DNA from: Gautieria morchelliformis
Lineage: Eukaryota > Basidiomycota > Agaricomycetes > Gomphales > Gomphaceae
Assembly: GCA_015179125.1 (NCBI GenBank)
Contig: WHVA01000098.1
Location: 62,001 to 126,000 of the forward strand
Direction: 5' to 3'
Length of the DNA: 64,000 nucleotides
Positions 19,901-29,201 of this stretch are shown here, one piece after another; position 1 is the first letter of the stretch; each line of letters opens with the position of its first letter. The notes under the pieces are model-generated. The model saw nothing but the letters and a program-made list of their open reading frames with translations. It did no database searches and was not told where the DNA came from. A program made the translations under genes and the position numbers.

Positions 19901-21073
19901 GTCGCGGAACTGACTCGGGAGCTCTACCGCCTGCTCGGCATAAAGCTAGCTACCACCACGGCGTACCATCCGCAGGGTGACGGACAGACGGAACGGGTCA
20001 ATCAGGAGTTGGAGCAATATCTCCGCCTCTTTGTCAATGAGAGGCAGGACGACTGGGATGAATTACTTCCGCTGGCAGAATTCCAATACAACAACCATGT
20101 CCATTCCGCCACACAACAGACTCCCTTCATGCTCGACTCCGGACGACACCCGCGGATGGGCTTCGAACCACGCCAGACTGAGTCCCGACTCGAGACGGTC
20201 AATGAGTTCCGAGACCGCATGGACTCCACCCTTTCGGAAGCCAAGTCGGCCCTTGCAAAGGCCAAGGATGACATGGCGAGGTACTACAACCAACGCCGGG
20301 TTCCTGCCCCAGAGTACCAAGTTGGAGACAAGGTGTATCTAGATGCAAGTGACATCCGCACCACACGCCCTTCACAGAAGCTTGCCCACCGCTACCTTGG
20401 GCCCTTCACAGTGACGCGGAGGGTTGGACGGAATGCATACCGCCTGCGACTTCCGATGTCCATGTCCCGCCTCCACCCCGTCTTCAACGTGGTGAAGTTA
20501 CTCCCTATGCTTGAGGACCCAATTCCAGGTCGGAAGGCTCATCCCCCACCTCTGCCAGAGATTGTAGATGGGGAAGAGCACTATGTGGTGGAACGGATCC
20601 TGGACAGCCGGTTTGTGCGAGGACGACTCCAATTCCTCGTGAAATGGGAAGGGTATGGGTACGAAGAGAATTCGTGGGTCCCGGAGCAAGATGTTTCCGC
20701 CCCGGACAAGCTCGGGGAGTTCTATAGGACACATCCCGGTGCCCCTCGCCGGATCCGCTCGTTGGCATTTCAATCCCTCGTGTCCCGTGCTTCGAGGACG
20801 CAGCACGCTAGAGAGGGGGTGATGTCAGGGGACACCCTGTTTTCCATTTCCAGTTCCGACTCCATTTCCGAAGACGTTTCCGATTCCGATTCCATCTCCG
20901 CCTCCGCTCTCGGAAATGATTCCGCTTCTGGCAGAACTTCCACCAGTTCTGTTCGCCTTCCCAGTTCCACTCCAATTTCCGAGTTCCACCCTCGGAACAG
21001 TGTCGGAAATCAAGCGACTCGCGTAATAGGTGACATCAAGGGTCGATCAAGGGTCAGGGAGGTGCAGGGTTGA
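16910..21073 (+). pseudogene. pol: Gypsy A copy 2 pol, two frameshifts
   Basis: Encodes protease ('VDCGATGQF', Asp of the D-C/S-G active site), reverse transcriptase (YLDD near 18375), RNase H, integrase (HHCC, D-D-E core), GPY/F and chromodomain. The frame breaks twice. Near 18284 CATG is duplicated (TCATGCATGTTC against TCATGTTC in copy 3). Near 19489 one C is lost (GTGTCCAGC against GTGTCCCAGC). The pieces read 16910-18287, then the frame of 18183-19544, then that of 19403-21073. The last frame runs ~250 nt into the 3' LTR, adding a Ser-rich tail. Since the LTRs are identical the lesions are recent, or they were copied from a defective RNA or arise from assembly error. Confidence 0.9.
20811..20822 (+). 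promoter_or_regulatory. Polypurine tract of gypsy A copy 2
   Basis: GAGAGGGGGTGA directly before the 3' LTR (TGTCAGG). It is the expected primer site for plus-strand DNA. Copy 3 has the equivalent GAGGGGGGTGA next to 41739. Confidence 0.8.
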
Positions 21074-21285
21074 TGGCGGGTGCCAAGTGTTGTCCCTGGC
21101 TGCGCAGCGTAGTATAATACGGGCTCGCTGACATTGGGGGTCCTTAGACTTTTCTCTTTGGATTTCCCCTTGTCAGGTGAGAATCCCCTCTCTTGTATGC
21201 TCTGTTCATTTATACATACTTTGGATTTCCCCTTGTCAGTTGTGTGGTAGTGTGATCTCCACAACTAGCCAGGGTTGCCCTTACC
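20823..21285 (+). repeat. 3' LTR of gypsy A copy 2
   Basis: Identical by eye to 15087-15550 except that the outer end reads TTACC instead of TTACA. The leader unit is at 21177-21239. Duplication TTAAC follows at 21286-21290. Confidence 0.95.
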
Positions 21286-21944
21286 TTAACCCTTTCAGTC
21301 TGTCCATCAGTTTGGGGGTGATAAGCAGTAGAGGCAGCGACTTTGACACCAAGAAGTTTGTTCAGTTCACGCATGAACTGGGAGATGAACTGTGTGCCTC
21401 GATCACTGATGATTTCTTCAGGGAGCCCATGAAGTTTCCAAACATGATCACGGAAGAGTCGGGCAACTCCCACTGAAGTTACATCTGAAGTGGTGGGAAT
21501 GACATGTGCACGCTTTGAGAGGCGATCGACAACAACAAGGAGAGCATCATAGCCATGACTGGTAGGCAGTTCTACAATCAAGTCAACAGACATAACCTGC
21601 CATCTACGGTCTGGGATACGGTTTGGTAGAAGCTTGCCAATGGGAGAAGCAGGGAAGGTTTTTGTCCGGTTGCACAGGTCACAGGCCTTCACATATTTTG
21701 CAATGTAACGTCCCATCCCAGGCCACCAGTAACTCCGAGCAACTAGTTCAGTGGTTCTCCAATGACCAGGGTGACCGGTGAGAGGCATGTCATGGTGCGC
21801 TTTCACTATGTCATGTTGTAGTTTTGCATCAAGCGGCACGTACACTTTGGTGATAGAGGACAAGCCCATCCTGTTCAGACCACTCTTCTCCTCGTAAATT
21901 GCCAGAGGAGCCCAGTTCTTTGAGAGCCTTGACAACCTTTTCAT
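21286..21944 (-). pseudogene. Gypsy B integrase N-terminal part and core
   Basis: Minus-strand integrase of B. The HHCC zinc-binding region reads 'HHDMPLTGHPGHW' ... 'CDLCNRTK'. The core Asp residues are in 'DLIVELPTSHGYDAL' and 'SDRGTQF', then 'AYHPQTDGQTERV' with the third acidic residue. The frame shifts against the upstream pol near 21850. It stops at 21286, where A copy 2 is inserted. The listed extension to 21210 is LTR sequence. Confidence 0.88.
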
Positions 21945-24315
21945 CCCGGTCTACACAGTTCCTTACTCGATTGAGGAAAGCATCACCTTCACCTGGGACT
22001 AACTGCGCACCAGCCTCTGGGGGATTCGCCTTGATGTGGAACAAGTCAGGGGTAAGTAAGACTTGATTTTGGTTGTCTTCCTCCCCCCGCTTATGGTCCA
22101 CGCGTCGTGAGAGTGCATCAGGCTTTGCTGAATGACGACCAGGACGATGGATCAGCTCAAAATCAAAGCGAGAGAGGTAGAGTGACCAGCGTGCTTGGCG
22201 ACGGTTCAGGTTTTGTGCAGTGCGGAAGTAGGTGAGATTCTGATGGTCATTGAGAATCTCAATCTTGTGCTTCGTTCCCTCTAAGATGTGGCGCCATTCC
22301 TCTAATCCCCGAATCACAGAAAGAAGCTCCTTGTCATGGATGGCATAGTTGCGTTCAGCATCATTGAGGCTTTTGGAGACAAACCCCACAGGCCGCCATT
22401 TGCCATCATCACATAGCTGGGACAGTACTGCTCCTGTGGCATAGGCTGAGGCATCTGTTTCAAGACGGAAATGTTTGTCTTGATCAGGGAGGACAAGGAT
22501 CGGTGTTGAGGGGATGAGGAGTTTGAGCTTGTCAAAGGACGCTTGCTCTGGGCCATTTGGATCCCAAGACCATTGGGCATCCTGTTTTGTCAACTGGTTG
22601 AGGGGCTTTGCAATTTGTGAGAAGTCTTCCACAAATCTACGGTAGAAGTTGATGAAACCAAGGAATGATTTGACTTCAGTGACGTTACGTGGTATTGGCC
22701 AGTCCCGCACCCCTGCAATCTTGACTGGGTCCATGGCAACCTGTCCTTGAGAGAGGATGAGGCCGAGATACTCCACCTCTAGTTGCTCAAATAGGCATTT
22801 TTCAGGTTTGAGGTACAGGTTGTTGGCCCGGAGGATTTCAAGGACACGTCGTACAATCCTACGATGTTCTTCAAGCGACTCTGTGAAGATGAGAATGTCG
22901 TCCATGAACACCACCACAACCCCTTCATCGATGAGACTCTTGAAGATGTCATTCATCATCGTCTGGAAGGTTGCTGGGCTGTTCGTGAGTCCAAAGAACA
23001 TGACTAGAGGTTCATACAGGCCCCTATTTGTTTGAAAGGCTGCCTTCCACTCATCTCCCTCTTTTATGCGTACATTATTATATCCCCAGCGAATGTCAAG
23101 CTTTGTGAAGTATTTAGCCCTTCCAGCAGCAATCTTATTCATGATGTCTGGAACAAGGGGCAAAGGATAGGCATTCTTGATTGTTATATCATTGAGCTTC
23201 CGGTAGTCTTGCACAAATCTAAGACTGCTGTCCTTTTTCTTCACAAAGAAGACTGGAGATGCCATAGGTGACTTGGAGGGACGGATACGATGGCTCTTCA
23301 GGTTCTCCTCAAGGAAGTTATCCAGTTCCCTTTGCTCAACCGGTGACATTGGGTAAACCTTTGTGCTGAAGGGTTGTGCACCTGGAGTGAGCTCAATTGC
23401 ATGGTCCCAGGGCTTTCGAGGAGGCAGTTGGTCAAATGACTCCTTAGAAAACACATCCTTGAACTCCTGGTATGGTTTAGGGACAAGGTCCTCGAAGGAT
23501 CTGACTGGTGCAGACTTGCTGGCCCGTTCAGCAAGCTGTTGGGAGACAGTCCGGCCTGCGCCAATCATTTCAGGACTCTCATTCACAAAGATGACAAAGG
23601 TCCTGTCTCCTTCCTCAAGTAGGGAGCGGGTGTGCTGTATGGGAACCTCCTCTTGATTTACACTCTCTTCTGGAACAGTTTCGACTGTGGGCCCTCTGAC
23701 AACAGGTCTGCCCCCACATGACTTGGGACAGCGTGTCATCTTCACATCTCCTGTACGCCAGTCAACTTCTGGGTTGTGTTCAACAAGCCATGTGTGACCA
23801 AGAATGATGGCAAGTCGTCCAAGGCTCGTGACAGAGAATGTGGCATGTTCCGTATGATCCCCAAAGGTGCAAATGAGGTCGACTTCTTCCTTGATTGAGC
23901 CAGCCTCATTTGGGGTACCATCAATATTGTAGACGGGGATGGCACGGGGTAGGGGACGGGTTCGAAGCCTGTGTTCCCTCACAAACTCCACATCGATGAA
24001 CATCCCTGTAGCACCACTGTCAAGGAGGGAGTCAATTGCAAGTGGATGCCCTGTGTCAACGGAGTGGACCTTGAGAGGTACTTTGGTGCATCGGCGGAGG
24101 TCAGCAGTACGGACATATAGAGGGACTGGAAGGTTTGCATTAGCAACTGGAGCGATGGGTTGGGTTTTCGGCATGGCAGGTTTGGTTTCAGTTCGATCAG
24201 GGATAGGAGAAGGATGCATCATATCGCCTGTGATCCCTATTGTACATGTTTCGAGAACTGAAAACCGATTCGTCGAGCGGGGCATGTCTTTCACCGCTGA
24301 CTGGCCTAAAAACCC
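21829..24315 (-). pseudogene. pol: Gypsy B pol (protease, RT, RNase H)
   Basis: Minus strand, 821 residues from the GTG at 24294, but the frame is open back to the -1 slip site at 24309-24315. Protease has 'LDSGATGMF'. Reverse transcriptase has 'VVFMDDILIF' (YxDD-type box with Phe). RNase H has 'TDASAYATGAVLSQ' and 'NDHQNLTYF' (the usual TDH reads NDH). A frameshift near 21850 separates it from the integrase. It is well preserved compared with copies 1 and 4. Expression as a Gag-Pol fusion by -1 frameshifting is the simplest reading. Confidence 0.9.
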
Positions 24316-25412
24316 TTTCCTTCATCTTGGACAGGGGCTTCCACCTTCTGTTTGTGTTCCTCCATCGCCGCTGCTACAGATTTAGAGACAATTGCTGCAA
24401 TGTCTGCCTCTGTGAGGTTTGCGCGGATTCGTGGCTTGCGAGGTTCAGGACAGTCTGGTGAAATGTGACCAGGTCTCTTACAGTTGTAGCAGGTTCGTGT
24501 TTCGGTGCGGCGGCGGGATGAGTGAATGTCCATAGGTGTCGCGTTACTGGGTGATGCTGTGGCAACAGGAGCCATAGCAGGAGTGTGGAGTGGTCGGGCA
24601 GGAGGAGGGCGATTAGGGACATGAGGTGTCTGTGCCTTCCTGACCTCTAACAGACGGCGATGATTGCGGTCAATCTGACAGGCTGCTTCCTTCCAGGCTT
24701 TGAGGTTGGATGGAAGAAAGGGCTGGGTGTGGATCTTGTCAAGGATACCTGCTGGAAGGCCACGAGCATAGGCATCCTCGAGTGCCTCATCATTAAAGCC
24801 TGTCCTGCCTGCCAGGATCTCCAATTGAGCCGTGTATTCATCTGCCGACATTCCTGACGCCATCTTAAGGTCATGCAGCTTAGTGCGAGCCGTTCTGGCA
24901 CGATCTGGGTCACCAAAGGCCTCCTCCACACGTTTAATAAACCCCTCCAGAGTGGATATAGAGGAGGTGCCATCAATGACAGCCTGTGTCTCGTTGTGTG
25001 CCCATATCTCCGCAGAGCCTCCCGCCATGAAGGAAAGAGCGTATAGGATCTTTGTGCGCTCATCTGGGAAGGATGCCGGCTGGACAGCGATGGACAATCT
25101 GATAGACCTGATAAACCCTTCAGTCTCTGCACGGTCTCCATTGAACTTCTCCGGTTCCGCTGCTTTGATAGAGCGAGTAGATGGAGGGACACTGTGAGGT
25201 ACTGAGGGCGCAAGGGCTTGAGCAGCAGCAACAGCAGCGTTGGTGGCAGCATTGGCTAAGTGGTCGTGAACGTTAACAATCTGACTGTGCAGTTCCTGAT
25301 TCTGCAGTTGAAGTTGCTGCAGCTGCTGTGCTTGGCTGGAAAGGAGGCCTCGAAGAAATGGCCCATGGTCACCCAGGGAGTCCCAGTATGCGTCTGGGAG
25401 TTGGTCTGCCAT
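24306..25412 (-). CDS. gag: Gypsy B Gag
   Basis: 368 residues if it starts at ATG 25412 (MADQLPDAYWDSLG). The frame is open further upstream to 25550 but that part lies in the LTR. It has an N-terminal Gln-rich coiled coil ('QQLQQLQLQNQELHSQ'), then a capsid domain at about residues 85-250 ('FNGDRAETEGFIRSIRLS', 'SADEYTAQLEILAGR'). One CCHC knuckle 'CYNCKRPGHISPDCP' follows near residue 318. It ends in GGT TTT TAG. It is distantly related to A Gag and places B in another clade. The frame is intact. Confidence 0.9.
   Translation of the reverse strand: MADQLPDAYWDSLGDHGPFLRGLLSSQAQQLQQLQLQNQELHSQIVNVHDHLANAATNAAVAAAQALAPSVPHSVPPSTRSIKAAEPEKFNGDRAETEGFIRSIRLSIAVQPASFPDERTKILYALSFMAGGSAEIWAHNETQAVIDGTSSISTLEGFIKRVEEAFGDPDRARTARTKLHDLKMASGMSADEYTAQLEILAGRTGFNDEALEDAYARGLPAGILDKIHTQPFLPSNLKAWKEAACQIDRNHRRLLEVRKAQTPHVPNRPPPARPLHTPAMAPVATASPSNATPMDIHSSRRRTETRTCYNCKRPGHISPDCPEPRKPRIRANLTEADIAAIVSKSVAAAMEEHKQKVEAPVQDEGKGF
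24309..24315 (-). promoter_or_regulatory. -1 frameshift heptamer G GGT TTT before gag stop
   Basis: In gag frame the sense strand reads AAG GGT TTT TAG. GGGTTTT fits X XXY YYZ and sits immediately before the TAG (24306-24308). After a -1 slip the frame is open into pol (F-L-G-Q-S-A-V-K-D-M-P-R). It resembles the yeast L-A type GGGUUUA. No stem-loop was tested. Confidence 0.75.
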
Positions 25413-25460
25413 AGGCTGAGATGAAGGCTGGTTAAGAAAAGTGTGTGGGGTCGTCCTATG

Positions 25461-25470
25461 AGCTTGATCT
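25461..25470 (-). promoter_or_regulatory. Self-priming PBS, gypsy B
   Basis: Sense AGATCAAGCT begins two bases (GA) after the LTR end CACA. It is the exact complement of AGCTTGATCT at 25631-25640 in the LTR. Confidence 0.7.
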
Positions 25471-25550
25471 TCTGTGAGGGCAACACTAATGACGAACCCA
25501 CAACCAAAGATACTCAAGGAGATAAGAGCCGATACTAGGACAATGACCAA

Positions 25551-25609
25551 CTGTGTAGTGGGTATCCTCAGTTTATAACTCTACCAACGATAGATACATG
25601 GGGACTTGC
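25551..25609 (-). promoter_or_regulatory. 59-nt GC...AG leader unit, gypsy B
   Basis: In sense it begins GCAAGTCCCC and ends ACTACACAG. The 21-nt sequence before it is repeated at its end (plus copies at 25551-25571 and 25610-25630). CAG|GCAAGT is the usual context of GC-AG introns, and ACTGA 20-24 nt before the end could be a branch point. Confidence 0.6.
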
Positions 25610-25630
25610 CTGTGTAGTGGGTATCCTCAG

Positions 25631-25640
25631 AGATCAAGCT
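25631..25640 (-). promoter_or_regulatory. Predicted transcript start / self-primer, gypsy B
   Basis: Sense AGCTTGATCT starts 34 nt after the first T of TATAAG (25674). It is the exact complement of the PBS at 25461-25470, giving the same layout as family A. Confidence 0.65.
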
Positions 25641-25881
25641 GAGGAAACGCCACCACACGGGCTACAGTCTTATAGCGCTGGCAAGGCTTACATAATAGGG
25701 GAGATGGAAACTTGTAGAAGGTTACGGAAAGTGACGGAAAGTGACATGTGATGGAAGGTGACATGTGACAGAATGTGGCATGTGACAGAAGGTGATGGAA
25801 GGTTATGGAAACTGACGGAAGGTGACGGAAACTCATGGAAGGAAATAGAAACTTGTGGAAGGAAACGCGTGAACCCTGACA

Positions 25882-26380
25882 TCTTCCCTCAACCCTCCTG
25901 CTGTGATTTCCTCTGGCTCTACTGCTGGCCATCTCTGGCTCTGCTGTCTCTGTGTCTGCTGCTGGATCTCTCTATGTCTGCTACTGGCTGTCTCTGTCTC
26001 TGTTGCTGCCTGTCTCTGTCTCTGGCTCTCTGTCTCTACTGCTGGCACTCTGTCTCTGCTGTTAACTTTTATTCTCTACCGGCCCCCTCAGGTAATTACT
26101 GTTATTTCTTCCAAATTTTTCCCCTTTTTTAGACCTCATTTTGACTTTTTTTCAGCCTATGCTCCTCTCATTGCCTCCCACCTTTCCTTGTAATCATTAC
26201 TGCCTCTGGTGTGTTTTTCTTATCATATCGGTCATTTCTTCCAATAATTCTCACTTTTCTATCCTCTTCTTGCCTTCTTTTCAGCTCAGGTTCCTCCTCT
26301 CAGTGTTCCACCTTTCCTGTCTGCCATTGGTGTACTTACCTCTGAGTTGTCATGTTTGCAGACTTTTTCATCCTTGAACT
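25882..26380. other. Pyrimidine-rich low-complexity DNA
   Basis: Plus strand rich in CTCTGTCTCTGCTG-like words, then T-rich with CTTTTC runs. The frames here are artefacts of composition. No gene or clear repeat unit boundary seen. Confidence 0.55.
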
Positions 26381-27180
26381 GGCTGGTTAACATAATCCTG
26401 AGGAATGATATAGTCACTGTCAAGGTCAGGACTATCAACCTGATGTCAGCTGTCCTCAACAAGCTGCTTCAGGCTATTATTACCATTCAGCACTGCCATC
26501 ATAGATGGATTAAGCTCAGGTTTACTGGCAAGTTGTGAAGTTAGACTGTATTGAGTTTGCATATGGCTAGCGGAAGAAGATCTCACCTGAACTGAAATGG
26601 TGTGCATCAATGGAGTATTCCCCAATTGGGTGTCACATCCAAGTTTGATTTTGATGGCTTGATATATCCTATGAATAAGCAGAAGATATACATCAAACAC
26701 ATTGGAAAACTGTTCATGTAGGGATTCACAATAATTGATCTGTGACAACGATTTTATCGAGAAGCCAATGGTTAGTCAGGCACTCACATTGGAAATATCA
26801 CACAGCACTTTCACCCACTTCTGTATTGCAAGCTGAGGACATCAAAGTCTGCTTCAACAATATAGTTCAAGAGTTACAAGTGGTATAGGTAAGGGAGGGT
26901 GCATGGTAACTGTTCCTAGGAGGCCACTCTTGATGAGTGTCTGATTCATATATAGTTGTTGGTGGTGTTTCCTATCACAGATTGCCCTGGAGCTGACATG
27001 CAATCTCACAATCTTAGCCTGCTTTGATATGAGTACACCTCTGGCTAGAATACAACAGTTGATTATGAACTGCATAAAAGACAACATGTTAGTAATTCCT
27101 GTATCTACTGCCATATGACCAGTCAGGTGTGATGCTGGAGGGTGACTGGCAAACGTGTGATCAGGGGGTGGGGGTGGCAC
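26381..27180 (-). pseudogene. KDZ-type transposase fossil
   Basis: Minus strand, several frames. It shows 'LIKSGLLGTVTMHPPLPI', then 'VFDVYLLLIHRIYQAIKIKLG', then 'ELNPSMMAVLNGNNSLKQLVE' and, after a stop, 'DSDYIIPQDYVNQ'. These blocks in this order match the N-terminal part of Kyakuja-Dileera-Zisupton transposases common in mushrooms. The cysteine motif expected before 'ELNPS' is lost. Stops and frameshifts rule out function. The catalytic domain is not seen. Confidence 0.6.
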
Positions 27181-27210
27181 ATGCCATTTGACTAGTCAGT
27201 GGGGTATTTA

Positions 27211-27612
27211 CACTGGAGGCATAAAAAATTTTTCTGGTCTGAAAAACTGTTCAAAAAACTGTAAAGATATTCCAATTTTTTTTAGTGTTTTTAATGTAAA
27301 AAAACTTTAACAAAATTTTTTGTTTTTGTTAGAATTTGTTGAGCAAGAAAATTGTAAAGAAAGTTTAAAGTTTTTTTGCAGGGTTTTTTTATGTCTTTTT
27401 ATAAGTTTCTTTGTGAAAACACAGAGAAACTCATAAAAAATACTGAAAAAAACTTTGAACATTTTTAGAATTTTCTTGCTCAACAAATTCTAATAAAAAC
27501 ACAAAATTTTATTATAGTTTTTTTTACATAAAAAACACTAAAAATATTTGGAAAATTTTTACAGTTTTTTCAACAGTTTTTCAGCCAAGAAAAATTTTAT
27601 ATGCCTGCAGTG
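27211..27612. mobile_element. 402-bp foldback (hairpin) element
   Basis: Ends are CACTGGAGGCATA... and ...TATGCCTGCAGTG, inverted copies of each other. The inverted homology runs nearly to the centre (for example 'gagcaagaaaatt' at ~27341 against 'aattttcttgctc' at ~27470), so the strand folds into one ~190-bp AT-rich stem. No coding capacity. It looks like a foldback MITE. No convincing target duplication found. Confidence 0.85.
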
Positions 27613-27934
27613 GTAGAAACGATTTATTTCTTATAAATATTCATCTGGTTTTATTCAGATTTTCTTAATAATTTAAATTGTGAAAAAAAAAGGAAGGATT
27701 CTTCACCATTTGCCATAGTTTCAAATTATTACCAGATTTGCTCTTTTTTCACTATTTGTTGCCATGGGTTATGGTAAACAAACAGTGACTTGCATCTAGT
27801 TCACTTGGTACTAAATAGAATGCCAACAAGTGTATAAACAGTAAAACAAACATTGTTATATATAGATTCATGTGATGTTACGTATTGTGATTTCTGCAAG
27901 TCAGAACTAGAAAGGACAATGGCTTCAACTTATG
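27613..27934. other. AT-rich spacer
   Basis: No coding frame or repeat recognised. Confidence 0.4.
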
Positions 27935-28509
27935 TGTTGCGCCCCCAATGAACTCTCATCCTAAGTATTTCGGATTGCAAGTTGGAAGTCGGAAAGTATG
28001 GAACTAGACAAAGGTCAGAAGTTGGGTTGGAAGGTGGAAAGCGGAAGGCAGAGAGACAGGGGTCTTGCAAAAGAGCGAAGGAAATCACGTATTGAAGGTG
28101 ATTATCTGATTGCAGAATAACGAGCATACATGAGGGGCTTTTATACAAGGAGCTGAGGCAACAGGTAATGGGGTAGTACTAAGCAAATTCCGGAGGAAGT
28201 GGAAGTCAGATAGACATACAGGGTAAGTAACTATTTGGGAACAAAGGACTACAAGGGGGTGCAGGGTAGGGTAAAGAACAATGGCAAAAGAACAAGGGGT
28301 CAGAAAGTATATCTGACATAACGAAACAACAAGACTCCAAAGGGGGATAGACATATGGTTTTGCTGTGCTGCAAGTCGAGTCCGGTGGGTCCGAGTAATA
28401 GAGTCGAAAGAACAAAGGATATAACAAGGGGCGGGATTGTTGGACTTATCGGAGGGTCGGAATGTAAGTGGAACTGAGTGTCGGAAGTCAGAAATGCATG
28501 GTCGTAACA
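27935..28509. mobile_element. H unit, candidate solo LTR
   Basis: 575 bp with TGTTGCGCCCCC...GTCGTAACA ends, flanked by TATG and CATG (imperfect). Interior has repeated GGAAGTCGGAA-type words. No coding frame. Single copy in the window, so the call rests on the ends only. Confidence 0.45.
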
Positions 28510-28927
28510 CATGATAAGTATCGCATCAGCACAAAAATAAATCTAAAGTATATTATAATATAATTAGAGTCACAAGTGTGCAATGAACTTGGGTAACATG
28601 CTGTCCTGCATGGATTGCTGCTTGGCGGGAGCAGACCTGAACAAGGTGTAGGTATTATCTCATAGACAGTGACCGACTCACTACTTCAAAGGCTGTCATG
28701 CCGATTCAGGTCATCACTCTCCCATTCTGCAGGGATTTGAGTGTGATCCAGTGTACTCCCAGAGCAAGTTGTGATCTGCCTTCACCTATATCAGGTGAGG
28801 AGTGCTCTCATCTCCCTAAGTGTTGGAATTCACAGCTTCCACCAAGTCTCATACACCTGGTATGAAAGTTCTGACCTTGAGGCAGGCAAAGAACTAAGGA
28901 GCTTGTCTAGTGGTCACATGATATCCA
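28510..28927. other. Gene-free spacer
   Basis: No family recognised. Short frames carry stops. Confidence 0.35.
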
Positions 28928-29201
28928 TGTCAGGGGGTGCCCCCTTTTCCATTTCTGAGACCACTCTGAGTTCCACTCACACTGCTTCATTTTTGCTTCT
29001 GCTTCCAGAAGCAATTCCACCAGCTCCACTAACTTCACCAACTCTGCTCCACTTCCACACTTCCACGTTTGGAACAATGTTGCAAGTGAAGCGACTCACA
29101 TAGTACATGCAGTCTGATACTTAGATGTTTCTCTTTGGATTTCCCCTCTATCAGTTTGCATGACTGTGTGATCTCCACAACACATGAGGGTTGCCCTTCC
29201 A
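28928..29201 (+). repeat. Short gypsy LTR remnant, no leader unit
   Basis: Starts TGTCAGGGGGTGCC and ends GGGTTGCCCTTCCA, 274 bp. It has TCTCTTTGGATTTCCCC...ATCAG (to 29154) followed directly by TTTGCATGACTG, so the intron-like unit is absent. No target duplication seen. Confidence 0.7.

Larger units (their letters stand above)
15087..21285 (+). mobile_element. Gypsy A copy 2, youngest element in the window
   Basis: 6199 bp, plus strand, with LTRs 15087-15550 and 20823-21285 and duplication TTAAC at 15082-15086 and 21286-21290. By eye the two LTRs are identical except for the final base (A versus C at the outer right end), which means a recent insertion. Gag is intact. Pol carries a 4-bp duplication near 18284 and a 1-bp deletion near 19489. 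It has a PBS at 15553-15562 and a polypurine tract GAGAGGGGGTGA at 20811-20822. Confidence 0.96.
14586..25881 (-). mobile_element. Gypsy B (chromovirus), 3' truncated, hosting A copy 2
   Basis: Minus-strand Ty3/gypsy element, ~5.1 kb of its own sequence. The 5' LTR is at 25473-25881, gag at 24306-25412, and pol from about 24315 to 21286. It resumes at 15086 and runs to 14586, where the 3' end (chromodomain and 3' LTR) is missing. Gypsy A copy 2 (15087-21285) splits the integrase gene with duplication TTAAC. Related B-like pieces lie at 53606-54400. Confidence 0.9.
25473..25881 (-). repeat. 5' LTR of gypsy B
   Basis: 409 bp, sense TGTCAGGGTTCACGCG...GCCCTCACA. U3 holds short GTGACGGAAR-type repeats. 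TATA (TATAAG, sense) is at 25674-25669, the predicted start at 25640, and the leader unit at 25551-25609. The 3' LTR is missing. Confidence 0.85.

Noticed and set aside
25758-26193. Leu/Ser/Cys-rich plus frames that look like membrane proteins
   Set aside because: Artefacts of CTCTGTCTCTG low-complexity DNA.
28928-29201. Target duplication for this LTR
   Set aside because: Flanks ATCCA and GTCTC do not match; only the LTR identity is kept.
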